Assembly: GCA_002733205.1 (NCBI GenBank)
Contig: NVUW01000001.1
Coordinates: forward strand, 124,001 to 188,000
DNA length: 64,000 bases
Reading direction: 5' to 3'
DNA from: Thalassobium sp.
GTDB taxonomy: Bacteria > Pseudomonadota > Gammaproteobacteria > Pseudomonadales > Oceanobacteraceae
The translations under genes were made by a program, and so were the position numbers. The notes beneath the pieces are model-generated. The model had not been told where the DNA came from. It ran no database searches and saw only the letters and a list, made by a program, of their open reading frames with translations. Below are positions 1 through 10,047 of the stretch, piece by piece. Each line of letters starts with the position of its first letter. Within the stretch, counting starts at the first letter, position 1.

Positions 1-682
1 CCAGCGGCTGGCTCAGCGCATCGTCACGATTTACCACAACGCCACGGCACTGCTGAAAAATACGGTGTTTGGCCTGATGGTAATCCGCCATGCCCTGATA
101 ACGGTCCATATGGTCTTCGCTCATATTGAGCACAACCGCTGCTGAAGCCGCCAGGTTTTCAGTCGTTTCCAATTGGAAGCTGGACAGTTCCAAGACATAA
201 ATATCGGTTTCAGTACCATCCACAAGAAGGTCCAGTGCCGGTACACCAATATTGCCACCAACAGCGCACCGTTTACCGGACGCGGTCAGTAATTCTCCAA
301 CCAAGGTAGTTACGGTGCTTTTTCCGTTAGAGCCCGTAATAGCAATCAACGGTTTATCACAAACATCCGCAAACAGCTGGATATCACCGGCAATACGGGC
401 ACCGGCCTGACGGGCTGCAGCAATCGCCGGGTGAGATATAGCAATACCCGGGCTGACGACTAATTCATCGTACTGACTGAGAATATCTGCCTGTAATTCA
501 CCACTGTAGATTTCTGCTTGCGGAAATTCTGCGCGCACAGCATCCAGGCCGGGAGGCGTATCGCGGCTGTCACACAAATCAAACGCCCAGCCGCGATGCT
601 GACAATAACGGGCAGCAGAGAGCCCGGTCATGCCAAGACCGACGATCAGTCGTTTGTAATCTGTGGAAATCAACTGCGACAT
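1..682 (-). CDS. murD: UDP-N-acetylmuramoylalanine--D-glutamate ligase (partial, C-terminus outside window)
   Basis: Adds D-glutamate to UDP-MurNAc-L-Ala in the cytoplasmic stage of peptidoglycan synthesis. I translated it from the ATG at 682, which follows a GAGGAA ribosome site that overlaps the mraY stop. The reading frame runs unbroken to base 1, giving about 227 residues. It shows a Rossmann-type N-terminus (LIVGLGMTG) and the Mur-ligase ATP loop GSNGKST at residues 117-123. The central-domain segment LELSSFQLE and the MSEDHMDRY region, typical of MurD, follow. The C-terminal substrate domain is missing only because the window ends. It is the last visible gene of the minus-strand dcw operon, 13 bases after mraY. 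Confidence 0.95.
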   Translation of the reverse strand, partial: MSQLISTDYKRLIVGLGMTGLSAARYCQHRGWAFDLCDSRDTPPGLDAVRAEFPQAEIYSGELQADILSQYDELVVSPGIAISHPAIAAARQAGARIAGDIQLFADVCDKPLIAITGSNGKSTVTTLVGELLTASGKRCAVGGNIGVPALDLLVDGTETDIYVLELSSFQLETTENLAASAAVVLNMSEDHMDRYQGMADYHQAKHRIFQQCRGVVVNRDDALSQPL

Positions 683-695
683 AAATTCAGATTCC

Positions 696-1778
696 TCAGC
701 GAATCTTCAGCGTGGCTAAACCGATCAGCACCAGAATAATGGTGATGATCCAGAAACGAACAATAACCCGCGGCTCCGGCCAGCCTTTTAATTCATAGTG
801 ATGATGCAGCGGAGCCATACGGAAAATACGCTTGCCGGTCATTTTAAAAGAGGCAACCTGCAGGATCACAGAAACCGTTTCTGCCACAAAGATGCCGCCC
901 ATAATAAAGAGCACGATTTCCTGACGAACAATCACCGCAACCACACCTAATGCCGCACCCAGAGCCAGCGAACCAACATCGCCCATAAAAACCTGAGCCG
1001 GATAGGTGTTGAACCACAGAAAGCCAATACCGGCGCCGACAATAGCGGCACAAAAAACCACCAACTCACCGGCACCGGCGATATAAGGAATGTGCAGGTA
1101 GTTGGCAAAATTGACGTTACCGGCGAGGTACGCACAGATACCTAAAGCACCACCGACCATAACCGTCGGCATAATGGCCAGACCATCAAGACCGTCAGTC
1201 AGGTTTACCGCATTACTTGAACCTACGATGACGAAGTACGTCAGCAGAATAAACAGCAGGCCCAGCTGCGGCATAACATCTTTCAGAAACGGAACAACCA
1301 GCTGCGTTTCCTGTGGGCTCTGCGCGCTGTAAAAAAGATAAGCGGCGGCGATTAAGGCAAACACAGACTGCCAGAAATACTTCCAGCGTCCGGGCAAACC
1401 GCGGGAATTTTTCTCCACCACTTTGCGGTAATCATCCACCCAACCAATGGCACCAAATACCAGAGTTACAAGCAGTACAACCCAGACAAAGCGGTTCTCC
1501 AGATTTCCCCAGAGCAACGTGCTGACCGCAATGGACAGCAAAATTAATACGCCGCCCATGGTCGGCGTACCGGCTTTACTTAAATGCGATTTAGGACCCA
1601 ATTCACGGATTGCCTGACCAATCTGGTATTCACGCAATTTGCGGATTACCAGAGGCCCAAGGAGCAATGACACCATCAAAGCAGTAATGACTGCCAGAAT
1701 CGCGCGCAACGTTAAATAATTAACCACCCCAAATCCGGAGTAATACTGCGCTAACCAGTCTCCCAGCCATAGCAACAT
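696..1778 (-). CDS. mraY: Phospho-N-acetylmuramoyl-pentapeptide transferase
   Basis: Integral membrane enzyme that transfers phospho-MurNAc-pentapeptide to undecaprenyl phosphate, making lipid I. The protein is 360 residues, the usual family length. The three active-site aspartates are present: DDYRK at 115-119 and MGDVGS with the nucleophile-type Asp at 267. The [10 protein letters not shown] loop (192-201) and the histidine motif HHHYELKGW (325 onward) are also intact. About ten hydrophobic segments are visible. It sits between murF (2-base gap upstream) and murD in the dcw operon and is surely co-transcribed and translationally linked with them. Confidence 0.98.
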   Translation of the reverse strand: MLLWLGDWLAQYYSGFGVVNYLTLRAILAVITALMVSLLLGPLVIRKLREYQIGQAIRELGPKSHLSKAGTPTMGGVLILLSIAVSTLLWGNLENRFVWVVLLVTLVFGAIGWVDDYRKVVEKNSRGLPGRWKYFWQSVFALIAAAYLFYSAQSPQETQLVVPFLKDVMPQLGLLFILLTYFVIVGSSNAVNLTDGLDGLAIMPTVMVGGALGICAYLAGNVNFANYLHIPYIAGAGELVVFCAAIVGAGIGFLWFNTYPAQVFMGDVGSLALGAALGVVAVIVRQEIVLFIMGGIFVAETVSVILQVASFKMTGKRIFRMAPLHHHYELKGWPEPRVIVRFWIITIILVLIGLATLKIR

Positions 1779-1780
1779 GA

Positions 1781-3184
1781 TCAGTCTTCCTCTGTGTTCA
1801 TTTGCAACGCCTGGACCACCTGATCCATACCGGCACTGCGCGACCCTTTCACCAGAATGACATCCTGATTACCGGTCTGTTGTTGTAAATACCGCACCAA
1901 TTCTTGTTTGGTTGCGAACCAGTGCGCTCCGGCACCAAAAGCTTCCGTTGTTTTGCGGCTGCGTTCGCCCGTCGCCAATAAATGTTGTATTCCCTGGTCA
2001 TGGGCATAACGGCCAATATCCGCATGAGCTTCTAACTCATTCTCGCCCAGCTCTGCCATGTCTCCTAAAACCAGCCAGCTGCGCGGCGCGTGTTTTAACA
2101 CATTAATGGCCGCTTTTACTGAGGCGGGGTTGGCGTTATAAGCGTCATTCAAAATCCGCTGACCGGATTGTCCGTCCAGCCAGTGCAAGCGACCAGATAC
2201 CGTTGTCGCCTGTTGTAATCCCTGAATAATCTCGGCGGCACTCAAGCCCAGTGCATAAGCGGCGGCCGTCACTGCCAGCGCATTACGGACATTATGCTCA
2301 CCCAGTAACGGCAGGCGCACGGTATAGGCTTCACCATCCAGATGCAGGACAAAATGACTGCCTTCCAGATCGCACTGTAATGAACTGGCACGCACATCCG
2401 CGGCAGCAGAAAAGCCAAAACTGAGTTGTTTAACCGCCGCCGAACGTTCTGCCCATACGCCATAAAAATCATCGTCGGCATTTAATACCGCATAACCACC
2501 AGGCTGAATAAAGTCGAGTAACTCACCTTTGGTTTGCACAACACCATTCAGACTGCCAAATCCTTCAAGATGGGCCTCAGCCGCATTGGTAATAATGCCA
2601 ACCTGAGGTTTCACCCATTGTGCGGTGTAAGCAATTTCTCCGGCACCACTGGCACCCAGTTCAATCACCGCGGCTTCATGCTCCGGTGCCAGAGCCAGCA
2701 ACGTCAGCGGAGCACCAACATGATTGTTCAGGTTGCCCTGGGTCATCCAGGTACAGTAACGCTGCGCCAGCACACTGCTCATTAATTGTTTCACGCTGGT
2801 TTTGCCGGCACTGCCGGTTACCGCAACGACAGGCCCATGAAACTGACTGCGGTTCCAACCGGCAATCTGCCCAAGCGCAATCAGACAATCCGTTACCCGG
2901 ATCAAAGGTAAACGAGCAGCCAGACCGGCATCGACATCCTGATCAATCAGTGCCGCAACAGCGCCCTGTTCAGCCGCCTGAGTAATAAAATGATGACCAT
3001 TAAAACGCTCACCGCTTAATGGCACATACAAATCACCAGCACTGATTTTACGACTGTCGGTACTGACGCCACGGATCACGACATCAGGCACATTGTCTGC
3101 ACCCTGCGTTTCAATTGTTAACTGAAGCTGCCCATGGACAATATTCAGCAGCTGCAACAGCGACACATTACTCAGCATGTTCAT
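1781..3184 (-). CDS. murF: UDP-N-acetylmuramoyl-tripeptide--D-alanyl-D-alanine ligase
   Basis: Cytoplasmic ligase that adds the D-Ala-D-Ala dipeptide to UDP-MurNAc-tripeptide, completing the pentapeptide precursor. The 467-residue protein has the Mur-ligase layout: an N-terminal uridine-nucleotide domain (STDSRKI near residue 41), the ATP loop GSAGKTS at 124-130, and a C-terminal domain containing NDAYNANP. The start at 3184 overlaps the end of murE by 17 bases. An alternative ATG two codons later (3178) shortens the overlap to 11, and sequence alone does not decide between them. It lies in the dcw operon. Confidence 0.97.
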   Translation of the reverse strand: MNMLSNVSLLQLLNIVHGQLQLTIETQGADNVPDVVIRGVSTDSRKISAGDLYVPLSGERFNGHHFITQAAEQGAVAALIDQDVDAGLAARLPLIRVTDCLIALGQIAGWNRSQFHGPVVAVTGSAGKTSVKQLMSSVLAQRYCTWMTQGNLNNHVGAPLTLLALAPEHEAAVIELGASGAGEIAYTAQWVKPQVGIITNAAEAHLEGFGSLNGVVQTKGELLDFIQPGGYAVLNADDDFYGVWAERSAAVKQLSFGFSAAADVRASSLQCDLEGSHFVLHLDGEAYTVRLPLLGEHNVRNALAVTAAAYALGLSAAEIIQGLQQATTVSGRLHWLDGQSGQRILNDAYNANPASVKAAINVLKHAPRSWLVLGDMAELGENELEAHADIGRYAHDQGIQHLLATGERSRKTTEAFGAGAHWFATKQELVRYLQQQTGNQDVILVKGSRSAGMDQVVQALQMNTEED

Positions 3185-4664
3185 CTCCGCTCAGTAATTG
3201 TCCGGCTTTGCGGTATCCAAGCTGCGACAGTACAGCAGCATCGCTGTAAGGTAATTTCACACCCTGAACTTCCTGATAATTTTCATGGCCTTTTCCGGCA
3301 ATCACAACAATGCCATCGGCAGCCGTCATATCCAGCGCCTGAGCAATGGCACGGCTACGATCATGTTCACAATAAAAGTCGCTGGTATTTTCAGTATTAA
3401 GTGCATCGGCAAAAATTTGCTGAGGATCTTCACTGCGCGGATTATCGTCCGTCAGCCAGACGATATCGGCATGCGCCGCTGCGACTTGAGCCATCAACGG
3501 CCGCTTACTGCGATCACGATCGCCACCGCAACCAAATACAGCGGTAATTTTTTTATTCCAGGGCTTAAGTGCCTGCAAGACATTCAGCAAAGCATCCGGT
3601 GTATGGGCGAAATCAACCACCGCTAATGGCGCATTATCTTTAACATAAAGCTCCATGCGCCCCGCCACTGGTTCGAGTTTCTGCGCTGCCTGTAACAGCT
3701 GTACAAAATCAAAGCCCTGCAGCGCCAGCGCAGCAATCGCAGCTGTCGCATTCGCCAGATTAAATTCACCGATTAATGGCAGCACCAGCAGACCGCTTCC
3801 CCATGGAGTATCCAGCCATGCCTGCATACCACGCGCCTGCATTTTCACTGCGGAGTAACGCACGCTGGCCTGTTCGCTGGCACCATAAGTCATCACGTCG
3901 GTATTAATGGCGGCATCGGCCGCCAGGCGACGGCCGTAATCGTCATCAATATTAATTAATGCTGCCTGAATATCATGACCGACAAACAACTGGCGTTTAG
4001 CGGCAAAGTAATCTGCCATGCTGCCGTGATAGTCGAGGTGATCCTGGGTGAGGTTGGTCAGTACCGCGACACAGAAGTTCAATCCGGCAACACGCTGCTG
4101 AGTCAGTCCATGAGAAGACACTTCCAATGCCGCGATATTAACGCCACGCTCCTGCATACTCTGCAAATTACGCAAAATAACCGACAAATCGGCCGTGGTG
4201 TTGCGACTGGTCTGTAAATCAGGCCATACCCCATTACCTAAGGTGCCCAATACTCCACAAGGAACAGCACAAAATCCGGCCAGCTGTGCCATATATTGCG
4301 TCACAGAACTTTTGCCATTGGTGCCGGTAACCGCCACCAGTTTCATATCGGCGACGGACGCATAACGACGATGCAACCAAACCGTTAAGCAGGCCGCGAT
4401 ATCGCTGCTGAAAAATACCGGTACTGCTGGAAAATGCGGGCTTTGCTCACAGCGGAACCCGAGCTCACCTTCAGCCAGCACAGCAACCGCGCCCTGTTCA
4501 ATTGCGGCGGCTATGTGTTCTTCGCCATGACTTTTTAAACCGCGACGGGCAATAAAAACATCACCTGGCTGCACATCACGGCTGTCGACCGCGATCTGTG
4601 CAAATTCACGATCCCACTCAGGTGGAATAAACAGCTCAGGCATGACCATCTGGCTTAATTTCAT
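3168..4664 (-). CDS. murE: UDP-N-acetylmuramoyl-L-alanyl-D-glutamate--2,6-diaminopimelate ligase
   Basis: Adds the third residue of the peptidoglycan stem peptide. The ATP loop GTNGKSS is at residues 114-120. The DNPR motif at 407-410 is the recognised signature of enzymes that use meso-diaminopimelate rather than lysine, so the cell wall is expected to be the Gram-negative DAP type. The LTQDHLDYH segment and the following AAKRQLF region, which carries the lysine that is carbamylated in this family, are intact. Length 498 is normal. The start codon overlaps the ftsI stop by four bases (ATGA), implying translational coupling. Confidence 0.98.
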   Translation of the reverse strand: MKLSQMVMPELFIPPEWDREFAQIAVDSRDVQPGDVFIARRGLKSHGEEHIAAAIEQGAVAVLAEGELGFRCEQSPHFPAVPVFFSSDIAACLTVWLHRRYASVADMKLVAVTGTNGKSSVTQYMAQLAGFCAVPCGVLGTLGNGVWPDLQTSRNTTADLSVILRNLQSMQERGVNIAALEVSSHGLTQQRVAGLNFCVAVLTNLTQDHLDYHGSMADYFAAKRQLFVGHDIQAALINIDDDYGRRLAADAAINTDVMTYGASEQASVRYSAVKMQARGMQAWLDTPWGSGLLVLPLIGEFNLANATAAIAALALQGFDFVQLLQAAQKLEPVAGRMELYVKDNAPLAVVDFAHTPDALLNVLQALKPWNKKITAVFGCGGDRDRSKRPLMAQVAAAHADIVWLTDDNPRSEDPQQIFADALNTENTSDFYCEHDRSRAIAQALDMTAADGIVVIAGKGHENYQEVQGVKLPYSDAAVLSQLGYRKAGQLLSGDEHAE

Positions 4665-6385
4665 GCCGGACCTCCTGCCATCTGCAAGGTTGGTAAACTG
4701 CCATCATCCGGCGCAACCTGACGTAAACGCAGGGCTTGCTGCATAATGCGTGAGAACACCGGTGCAGCCACTTCACCACCGTAATATTCTTTGCCCTGTG
4801 GCGAATCAATCACCACAACCAACACCAGATCCGGAGAAGAAATCGGCGCGATACCGGAAAATACAGCAGTGTATTCAGAATCTTCATACCCCTGCTGACC
4901 AACCTTGTGTGCTGTACCGGTTTTACCACCCACACGATAACCGGCAACGCGGGCACGACTGCCGGTTCCCTGTTTCGAGGTTACCGTTTCCAGCATATCC
5001 AGAACCTGACGCGCAACTTTCTCCGGCATGACCCGCTGGCACTTCGTCTGCGGCTGATTATTCATTAATAAACGCACCGGATTGCGACAGCCGCCCTGGG
5101 TAAAACTGGTATAAGCATGCGCCAGTTGCAGAGGCGATACCGACAAACCATAACCATAAGAAACCGTTGCCAGACGCAGGGCATCCATCTGCTCCGGATA
5201 AGGCAGGCTGCCTACCGCTTCCCCCGGAAAACCGAGCACCGTCGCCTGACCAATACCGGCTTTACTGAAAAAATCCCAGATATTTTCTGCACCCAACTGA
5301 TGAGCCAGGAAGGTGACGCCGACATTGCTGGATTTGGTAATCACACCGGTAATATCCAGCACGCCATAATTGCGATGATCGCGGATGGTTTTATTTTTTA
5401 CCCGGACAAAGCCCGGCGCTGTATTGATTTCGCTGCTGGGAAAATAACGACCAGAACTTAACGCTGCCGCGACCGTAAAGGGTTTGATGGTTGAACCTGG
5501 TTCAATCAGATCAGCGATAGCGCGGTTACGCATATTTTCGGCACGTAAACTGGCGCGGTTATTCGGGTTATAAGAGGGCTGATTCACTAACGCCAGCACA
5601 TCGCCGCTGCGTGCATCCACCAACACAGCGCTACCGGATTTGGCATGATGCTGAGAAACTGCGGCTTTTAATTCGCGATAGGCCAGATATTGCAAGCGCA
5701 GATCCAGCGTCAAAGCCAGATCACCACCGGGCTGAGGCACGGCATTCACTTTTAATTGCTTGATGACATTACCGTACAAATCTTTGACTACCTGACGCGA
5801 TCCTTCGCTGCCTTGCAGAAAATCGTCAAAAGCTAATTCCAGGCCTTCCTGACCTTTGCCATCAATATCAACAATACCTACGGTGTGCGCTGTAATTTCG
5901 GCGGCCGGATAAAAACGGCGGAAATCATCATCACCATAAATACCGGCAATACGGCGCTTTAATACCTGCTGCGCCAATTCCGGCTGAACCTGACGTTTGA
6001 GATATAAAAAAGAGCGACCTTGAGTGGCCGCCCGTTCTACTTTGCGCGTCAGCTCTTTGCGGCTCAGGCCGAGATCAGCGGCCACCGCAGGGAGTTGTTG
6101 CACATTCACCTGTTGCGGATTAAGCCACAGCGTAACCACCGGCGTACTGACCGCCAGCGGTTTGCCATAGCGGTCGGTAATCATGCCGCGCATGGCCGGC
6201 TGCACTTCTTCGCGCACAGTACGTTTTTCACCCTGCTCAAACAGGAAAGGCTGATCAACGGTATGCAGCATCACCAGACGAACCAGAACCGCACCCAGCA
6301 GACAGCCAAACACCGCCAGCACCAGCGTAAAACGCCAGCGGGTGATGCCGCTTAATGTAGTCTGTTGGTTCGGTTGCGCATTCAT
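4661..6385 (-). CDS. ftsI: Peptidoglycan D,D-transpeptidase FtsI (penicillin-binding protein 3)
   Basis: Septal transpeptidase that cross-links peptidoglycan during division, anchored in the inner membrane with its catalytic domain in the periplasm. One N-terminal membrane helix is seen at about residues 17-40. The three penicillin-binding motifs are complete: STIK at 298-301 (Ser298 is the acylated nucleophile), SSN at 352-354, and KTGT at 488-491. An N-terminal pedestal domain (RGMITDRYG near residue 66) precedes them. At 574 residues it matches family size. It overlaps ftsL upstream and murE downstream by four bases each. Confidence 0.98.
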   Translation of the reverse strand: MNAQPNQQTTLSGITRWRFTLVLAVFGCLLGAVLVRLVMLHTVDQPFLFEQGEKRTVREEVQPAMRGMITDRYGKPLAVSTPVVTLWLNPQQVNVQQLPAVAADLGLSRKELTRKVERAATQGRSFLYLKRQVQPELAQQVLKRRIAGIYGDDDFRRFYPAAEITAHTVGIVDIDGKGQEGLELAFDDFLQGSEGSRQVVKDLYGNVIKQLKVNAVPQPGGDLALTLDLRLQYLAYRELKAAVSQHHAKSGSAVLVDARSGDVLALVNQPSYNPNNRASLRAENMRNRAIADLIEPGSTIKPFTVAAALSSGRYFPSSEINTAPGFVRVKNKTIRDHRNYGVLDITGVITKSSNVGVTFLAHQLGAENIWDFFSKAGIGQATVLGFPGEAVGSLPYPEQMDALRLATVSYGYGLSVSPLQLAHAYTSFTQGGCRNPVRLLMNNQPQTKCQRVMPEKVARQVLDMLETVTSKQGTGSRARVAGYRVGGKTGTAHKVGQQGYEDSEYTAVFSGIAPISSPDLVLVVVIDSPQGKEYYGGEVAAPVFSRIMQQALRLRQVAPDDGSLPTLQMAGGPA

Positions 6386-6636
6386 TGTGAAAGCACCTGC
6401 ACCTTGCCTGGCTCTGTCATATTTAATTGTTTACGCGCCTGCTGATCGACCCGGCCGTGCGCGGTTAATGTACTTTTTTCCAACAACAAACGCGTATGTT
6501 CCTGCAGCAATTGCACCCGCAGCGCGTCTTCCTGCTGCCACTCCTGCAGCAACGTCCGGTGCCCATGAACAACACCAACCTGCGCCAACGCTGAGATCAA
6601 CACCACAGCCCACAGCAACGCCGCTCCTGCTTTCAC
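6382..6636 (-). CDS. ftsL: Cell division protein FtsL
   Basis: Small bitopic divisome protein that works with FtsB and FtsQ to activate FtsWI. It has 84 residues: a short cytoplasmic start, one hydrophobic helix (residues 4-23), then a periplasmic segment with leucine heptads (about 28-60) typical of the FtsL coiled coil. The sequence itself is weakly conserved in this family. The call therefore rests on size, topology and its exact position between rsmH and ftsI, with ATGA overlaps on both sides. Confidence 0.93.
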   Translation of the reverse strand: MKAGAALLWAVVLISALAQVGVVHGHRTLLQEWQQEDALRVQLLQEHTRLLLEKSTLTAHGRVDQQARKQLNMTEPGKVQVLSQ

Positions 6637-7568
6637 GCCAGCCGCTCGGCTACCCGCAACACCGCACTGCGGGCACGGGCATTTATACGCACTTCGTCAT
6701 TGCCCGGCATGATCGCTTTACCCATTTTTTTCATGGTGCGACCCAGCATGCTTTCCGGCACCGGAATACCTGGTGGTAATTCGCGGCCTTTTTCCTGAGC
6801 GCGGATAAAACGCTTCACCATACGGTCTTCCAGCGAGTGGAAGCTGATAACGGCCAGACGACCATGCGGTAATAACAGATCCACACTTTCGGCCAGCACT
6901 TTTTCCAGATCACCCAGCTCGTTATTCACCGCAATGCGGATAGCCTGAAAGGCACGGGTTGCCGGATGCTTATGTTTTTCCCAGGCGGGATTGGCTTCTT
7001 TAATTAACTCTGCCAGCTCGCGGGTGCGGGTAATTGGCGCGTCTGCACGGGCGTTAATGATGGCGCGCGCCATACGCTTGGCAAAACGCTCCTCACCGTA
7101 TTCTTTTAATACACGGGCGATTTCTTCTTCGGAAGTCTGCGCACACCACTCCGCGGCACTCAGGCCAGCATCCGGGTTCATGCGCATATCCAGCGGACCG
7201 TCTTTCATAAAACTGAAGCCGCGCTCAGCATCATCAAGCTGTGGCGAAGACACACCCAGATCCAGCAAAATGCCGTTAACCTGATCAATGCCCAGCGCCT
7301 TCAGTTCCGCTTTCATATCAGCGAAGCTGGCCTGCACAATCTGAAAACGGCTGTCTTCCTGCTCTAATTCTTTACCGGTGTTAATCGCCAGCGGATCTTT
7401 ATCGAAACCAATCAGACGTCCTTCCGGCGCCAGCTTGCTGAGCAGCAAACGACTGTGGCCACCACGACCAAAAGTACCGTCTACATAAATACCCGCCGGG
7501 TCATTCAGGCAGCCGTCGACCGTCTCCTGCAGCAGTACGGTGGTGTGAGCAAAATCACTCAAATTCAT
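6633..7568 (-). CDS. rsmH: 16S rRNA (cytosine(1402)-N(4))-methyltransferase
   Basis: SAM-dependent enzyme (formerly MraW) that methylates N4 of C1402 in the ribosomal decoding centre. It has 311 residues. The SAM-binding motif [10 protein letters not shown] follows the N-terminal HTTVLLQE segment, and the conserved [11 protein letters not shown] and ISFHSLEDR motifs are present. It is the second gene of the dcw operon. The start overlaps the mraZ stop by four bases and the stop overlaps the ftsL start by four. Confidence 0.98.
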   Translation of the reverse strand: MNLSDFAHTTVLLQETVDGCLNDPAGIYVDGTFGRGGHSRLLLSKLAPEGRLIGFDKDPLAINTGKELEQEDSRFQIVQASFADMKAELKALGIDQVNGILLDLGVSSPQLDDAERGFSFMKDGPLDMRMNPDAGLSAAEWCAQTSEEEIARVLKEYGEERFAKRMARAIINARADAPITRTRELAELIKEANPAWEKHKHPATRAFQAIRIAVNNELGDLEKVLAESVDLLLPHGRLAVISFHSLEDRMVKRFIRAQEKGRELPPGIPVPESMLGRTMKKMGKAIMPGNDEVRINARARSAVLRVAERLA

Positions 7569-8020
7569 AGCGACAGACTCTGTAGTTCTTCGGGTAATTG
7601 TTCGGGTTGACTGACCATATCAAGGTATTCATCACGGCGGTTTTCCCACTGCGACTTGCTCCACAGCTCCAGCTTTTTGCCTTGCCCCATCAGCACGCTT
7701 TCTTTTTCCAGCGACGCATATTCACGCAGCGGCTGCGGCAGCAGGATACGGCCGGCGCTGTCCAGCTCCAGATCGGTAGCATGACCAATTAATAAGCGCT
7801 GAATGCGGCGGGCAACCGGGTTAAAGCTGGGCAGGGCCTCGATTTTGGCCTGAATCAGTTCCCATTCGTTTACGGGGTAAATCAGGAGGCAGCGTTCTTC
7901 AGTATCAATGGTGGCCACCAAACGGGCGCCACAGAGCTCGGCCAGCGTTTCCCGATATTTGGTCGGGATCGCCAGACGCCCTTTAGCATCCAGATTGATC
8001 GTGTGTAGCCCCCGAAACAT
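7565..8020 (-). CDS. mraZ: Transcriptional regulator MraZ
   Basis: First gene of the dcw operon and, in enterobacteria, an autorepressor of it. MraZ is an AbrB-like DNA-binding protein forming ring oligomers. The 151-residue protein contains both SpoVT/AbrB-type half repeats: [14 protein letters not shown] (about residues 10-23) and [14 protein letters not shown] (about 86-99). Length and motifs are typical. Its predicted DNA targets, three 10-bp-phased TGGG-type repeats, lie 68-91 bases upstream of the start, just downstream of the promoter, so autorepression is well supported here. Confidence 0.97.
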   Translation of the reverse strand: MFRGLHTINLDAKGRLAIPTKYRETLAELCGARLVATIDTEERCLLIYPVNEWELIQAKIEALPSFNPVARRIQRLLIGHATDLELDSAGRILLPQPLREYASLEKESVLMGQGKKLELWSKSQWENRRDEYLDMVSQPEQLPEELQSLSL

Positions 8021-8087
8021 GCGCCCTTCCTGTTGGTTTGGGTGTGAATGACTCGCTGAAGTAGGTGATCACTAACTTCAGTAAAAT

Positions 8088-8111
8088 CCCACTATTACCC
8101 ACTATTTTCCA
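8088..8111 (-). promoter_or_regulatory. MraZ operator: three 10-bp-phased TGGG boxes
   Basis: Read on the minus strand, TGGA (8108-8111), TGGG (8098-8101) and TGGG (8088-8091) recur with an exact 10-base period, each preceded by G or AGT. This matches the known MraZ site of repeated TGGGN units separated by five bases. It lies just downstream of the -10 box at 8121-8126, where bound MraZ would block transcription. Confidence 0.85.
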
Positions 8112-8120
8112 CTTTACGAC

Positions 8121-8149
8121 ACTATAGGAAGGCAAATAGCCTTTTGCAA
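8121..8149 (-). promoter_or_regulatory. Sigma70-type promoter of the dcw operon
   Basis: On the minus strand TTGCAA (8144-8149) and TATAGT (8121-8126) are separated by exactly 17 bases, a near-consensus sigma70 promoter. It lies about 100 bases upstream of mraZ and immediately upstream of the MraZ boxes, the same arrangement as the E. coli Pmra promoter. Confidence 0.8.
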
Positions 8150-8532
8150 GCCACATCGGGGTGTGGATATCTGCATTTTTGCTTTGTGTCACAAGGACTT
8201 AGAAAGGCTTCACAGCAATGTGGGGAAATGTGGAGGGCAAATATTAAACAACACTGTGAGCCTGCATCACGAAGTTAAAGTAACTTCTGAGGTTAGTGCT
8301 CACTTACAATGCGATTTATATAATTTAGCTATAAGAAGTGATCACTAACTAATCATTCTGTGCAGCACATATACCAGCGCGCTCATGATGGCCAAATCCG
8401 CTGCCGTAAACCAGTCCTTCCGGCTCAGAATTCTGCGGCCAGCAGACAAAAAAATCTTCAGCCGGAACAGCCAAGGCGGTAACATCGCCCTCCTTTACAT
8501 CACCGCGCAAGCACCGTCACAAGGACTCCTGC

Positions 8533-9099
8533 ATGCCAAAAGCAAACGAACTGAAAAAAGGCGGCGTCGTCGAATTCAAGAATCAGACCTGTCTGATCAA
8601 AAATATCGAAGTGCAGAACCCCCACTCCCGTGGCGGTGCCACGCTGTACAAAATCCGTTTTCAAACGGTGCCCGGCCGCCAGAAGCTGGAAGAAAGCTTT
8701 AAGGGTGACGAGCAGCTGCAGGCCATTGAACTGCTGCGCCGCCAGATCGTGTTTTCCTACCGTGAAGAAGATACCTACTACTTTATGGACGAAGAGAGCT
8801 TCGACCAGTACCCGATTGATGCCGACACACTGGATACCGATGCGCTCTACATCAGCGAATCACTGAAAGGCACCATGGGGCTGTTAGTCGATGGTCAGCT
8901 GATCGCTATCGAACTGCCATCCTCCGTTGAAATGACCGTAACCGAAACCAGCCCGGGCATTAAAGGCGGCAGCGCCAGTGCGCGCACCAAACCGGCACGC
9001 TTTGCCACCGGTCTGGTGATTCAGGTACCGGAATATCTGGAACAGGGCGAAACCGTGAAGATCAACACCGCCGAGAACCGCTTTATCTCCCGCGCCTGA
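8533..9099 (+). CDS. efpL: Elongation factor P-like protein EfpL (YeiP)
   Basis: Ribosome-binding paralogue of EF-P that relieves stalling at difficult motifs. The 188 residues share the YeiP pattern: start MPKANELKKG, loop with HSRGGATLYK, and C-terminal GIKGGSASARTKPA and GLVIQVPEYL. The loop tip carries Arg33, the unmodified arginine characteristic of EfpL, where EF-P has a modified Lys or Arg. No modification genes are nearby, consistent with EfpL needing none. It has its own upstream region and is divergent from the dcw operon. Confidence 0.95.
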   Translation: MPKANELKKGGVVEFKNQTCLIKNIEVQNPHSRGGATLYKIRFQTVPGRQKLEESFKGDEQLQAIELLRRQIVFSYREEDTYYFMDEESFDQYPIDADTLDTDALYISESLKGTMGLLVDGQLIAIELPSSVEMTVTETSPGIKGGSASARTKPARFATGLVIQVPEYLEQGETVKINTAENRFISRA

Positions 9100-9224
9100 T
9101 CAACACGCCATTCCTGAGGCTGGCGCAGTGTATAGTTGCGTCAGCCCATCTTGGCGAAGTGCGGTGGCTGTGACAGACTTCGCGTCGTCCCATCACCGCC
9201 AGTCATCAGACCTCAATCCAGACC

Positions 9225-10037
9225 ATGAATATTCAGCAATTACAGGCCGCCTCACAAGCCGTCCGTGACAACAAAGCGTTCGAGCTGTTTGTTGTTGCCA
9301 TCATTATTTTCTCTGCCCTTCTGATCGGTGCCAAAACGTACAGTATTCCTGATCCGTTCATGCTTGTGCTGAACTGGCTGGATACCGGCATCACCGTTAT
9401 TTTTCTTGTTGAAATCGTCATTCGTTTTCTTGCCGCCCCCGACAAAAAACGCTTTTTCCATAATGGCTGGAACCTGTTCGACACCCTGGTGGTGGTAATC
9501 AGCCTGATTCCGGTCGATCACAGCGACATGGCCCTGATTGGCCGTCTGGTGCGCATTTTCCGCGTACTGCGGATGGTTTCCATCATTCCGGAACTGCGCA
9601 TGTTGCTGAATTCCCTGTTGCGCGCCCTGCCGCAGCTCGGATATGTACTGCTGCTGATGTTTATTATTTATTACATCTACGCCGCCATCGGCACCACCTT
9701 CTTTGAACCCATCAACGATGTACTATGGGGCGACATTTCTATTTCCATGCTGACGCTGTTCCGGGTGATGACGTTCGAAGACTGGACCGATGTCATGTAC
9801 GAAACCATGGCGGTTTACCCACTGTCGTGGATTTTCTACCTGAGCTTTATTTTCCTCACCACCTTCGCCTTTCTTAATATGGTCATCGGTATTGTGGTAA
9901 ACGTACTGGAAGATGAGCATGCGCAGGAAAAAGCCGATCAGGATGCTGCCGATGGCAAAGCCACCCTCGACGATCTGGCGGCAGAAATCCGCGAACTGAA
10001 AGCGCTGCTGCAACAGCAACAACCACCCAAATCCTGA
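9225..10037 (+). CDS. Voltage-gated ion channel of the bacterial sodium channel (BacNav-like) family
   Basis: Six-helix inner-membrane cation channel, expected to work as a tetramer. The S4 voltage sensor is clear, with arginines at 107, 110, 113 and 116 (every third residue). The pore loop has the filter sequence TFEDW at 183-187, preceded by LTLFRVM. The BacNav consensus is TxExW, so two acidic residues here (Glu-Asp) leave Na versus Ca selectivity open. S6 spans about 203-227. A C-terminal heptad-rich tail (about 228-264) resembles the tetramerising coiled coil of NaChBac-type channels. It is probably co-transcribed with the DUF502 gene 10 bases downstream. Confidence 0.88.
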   Translation: MNIQQLQAASQAVRDNKAFELFVVAIIIFSALLIGAKTYSIPDPFMLVLNWLDTGITVIFLVEIVIRFLAAPDKKRFFHNGWNLFDTLVVVISLIPVDHSDMALIGRLVRIFRVLRMVSIIPELRMLLNSLLRALPQLGYVLLLMFIIYYIYAAIGTTFFEPINDVLWGDISISMLTLFRVMTFEDWTDVMYETMAVYPLSWIFYLSFIFLTTFAFLNMVIGIVVNVLEDEHAQEKADQDAADGKATLDDLAAEIRELKALLQQQQPPKS

Positions 10038-10047
10038 CGGAGATTTT

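Larger units (their letters stand above)
8065..8350. promoter_or_regulatory. Three copies of GTGATCACTAACT and a 7+7 palindrome in the mraZ-efpL divergent region
   Basis: The 13-mer GTGATCACTAACT occurs exactly at 8065-8077 and 8338-8350, and a near copy (11 of 13) lies inverted at 8291-8303. A perfect inverted repeat, GAAGTTA-AAG-TAACTTC, occupies 8271-8287. A TATAAT sequence at 8319-8324 could be the -10 box of the rightward transcript. The rest of 8150-8532 shows no gene. The binding protein, if any, is unknown. Confidence 0.5.
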
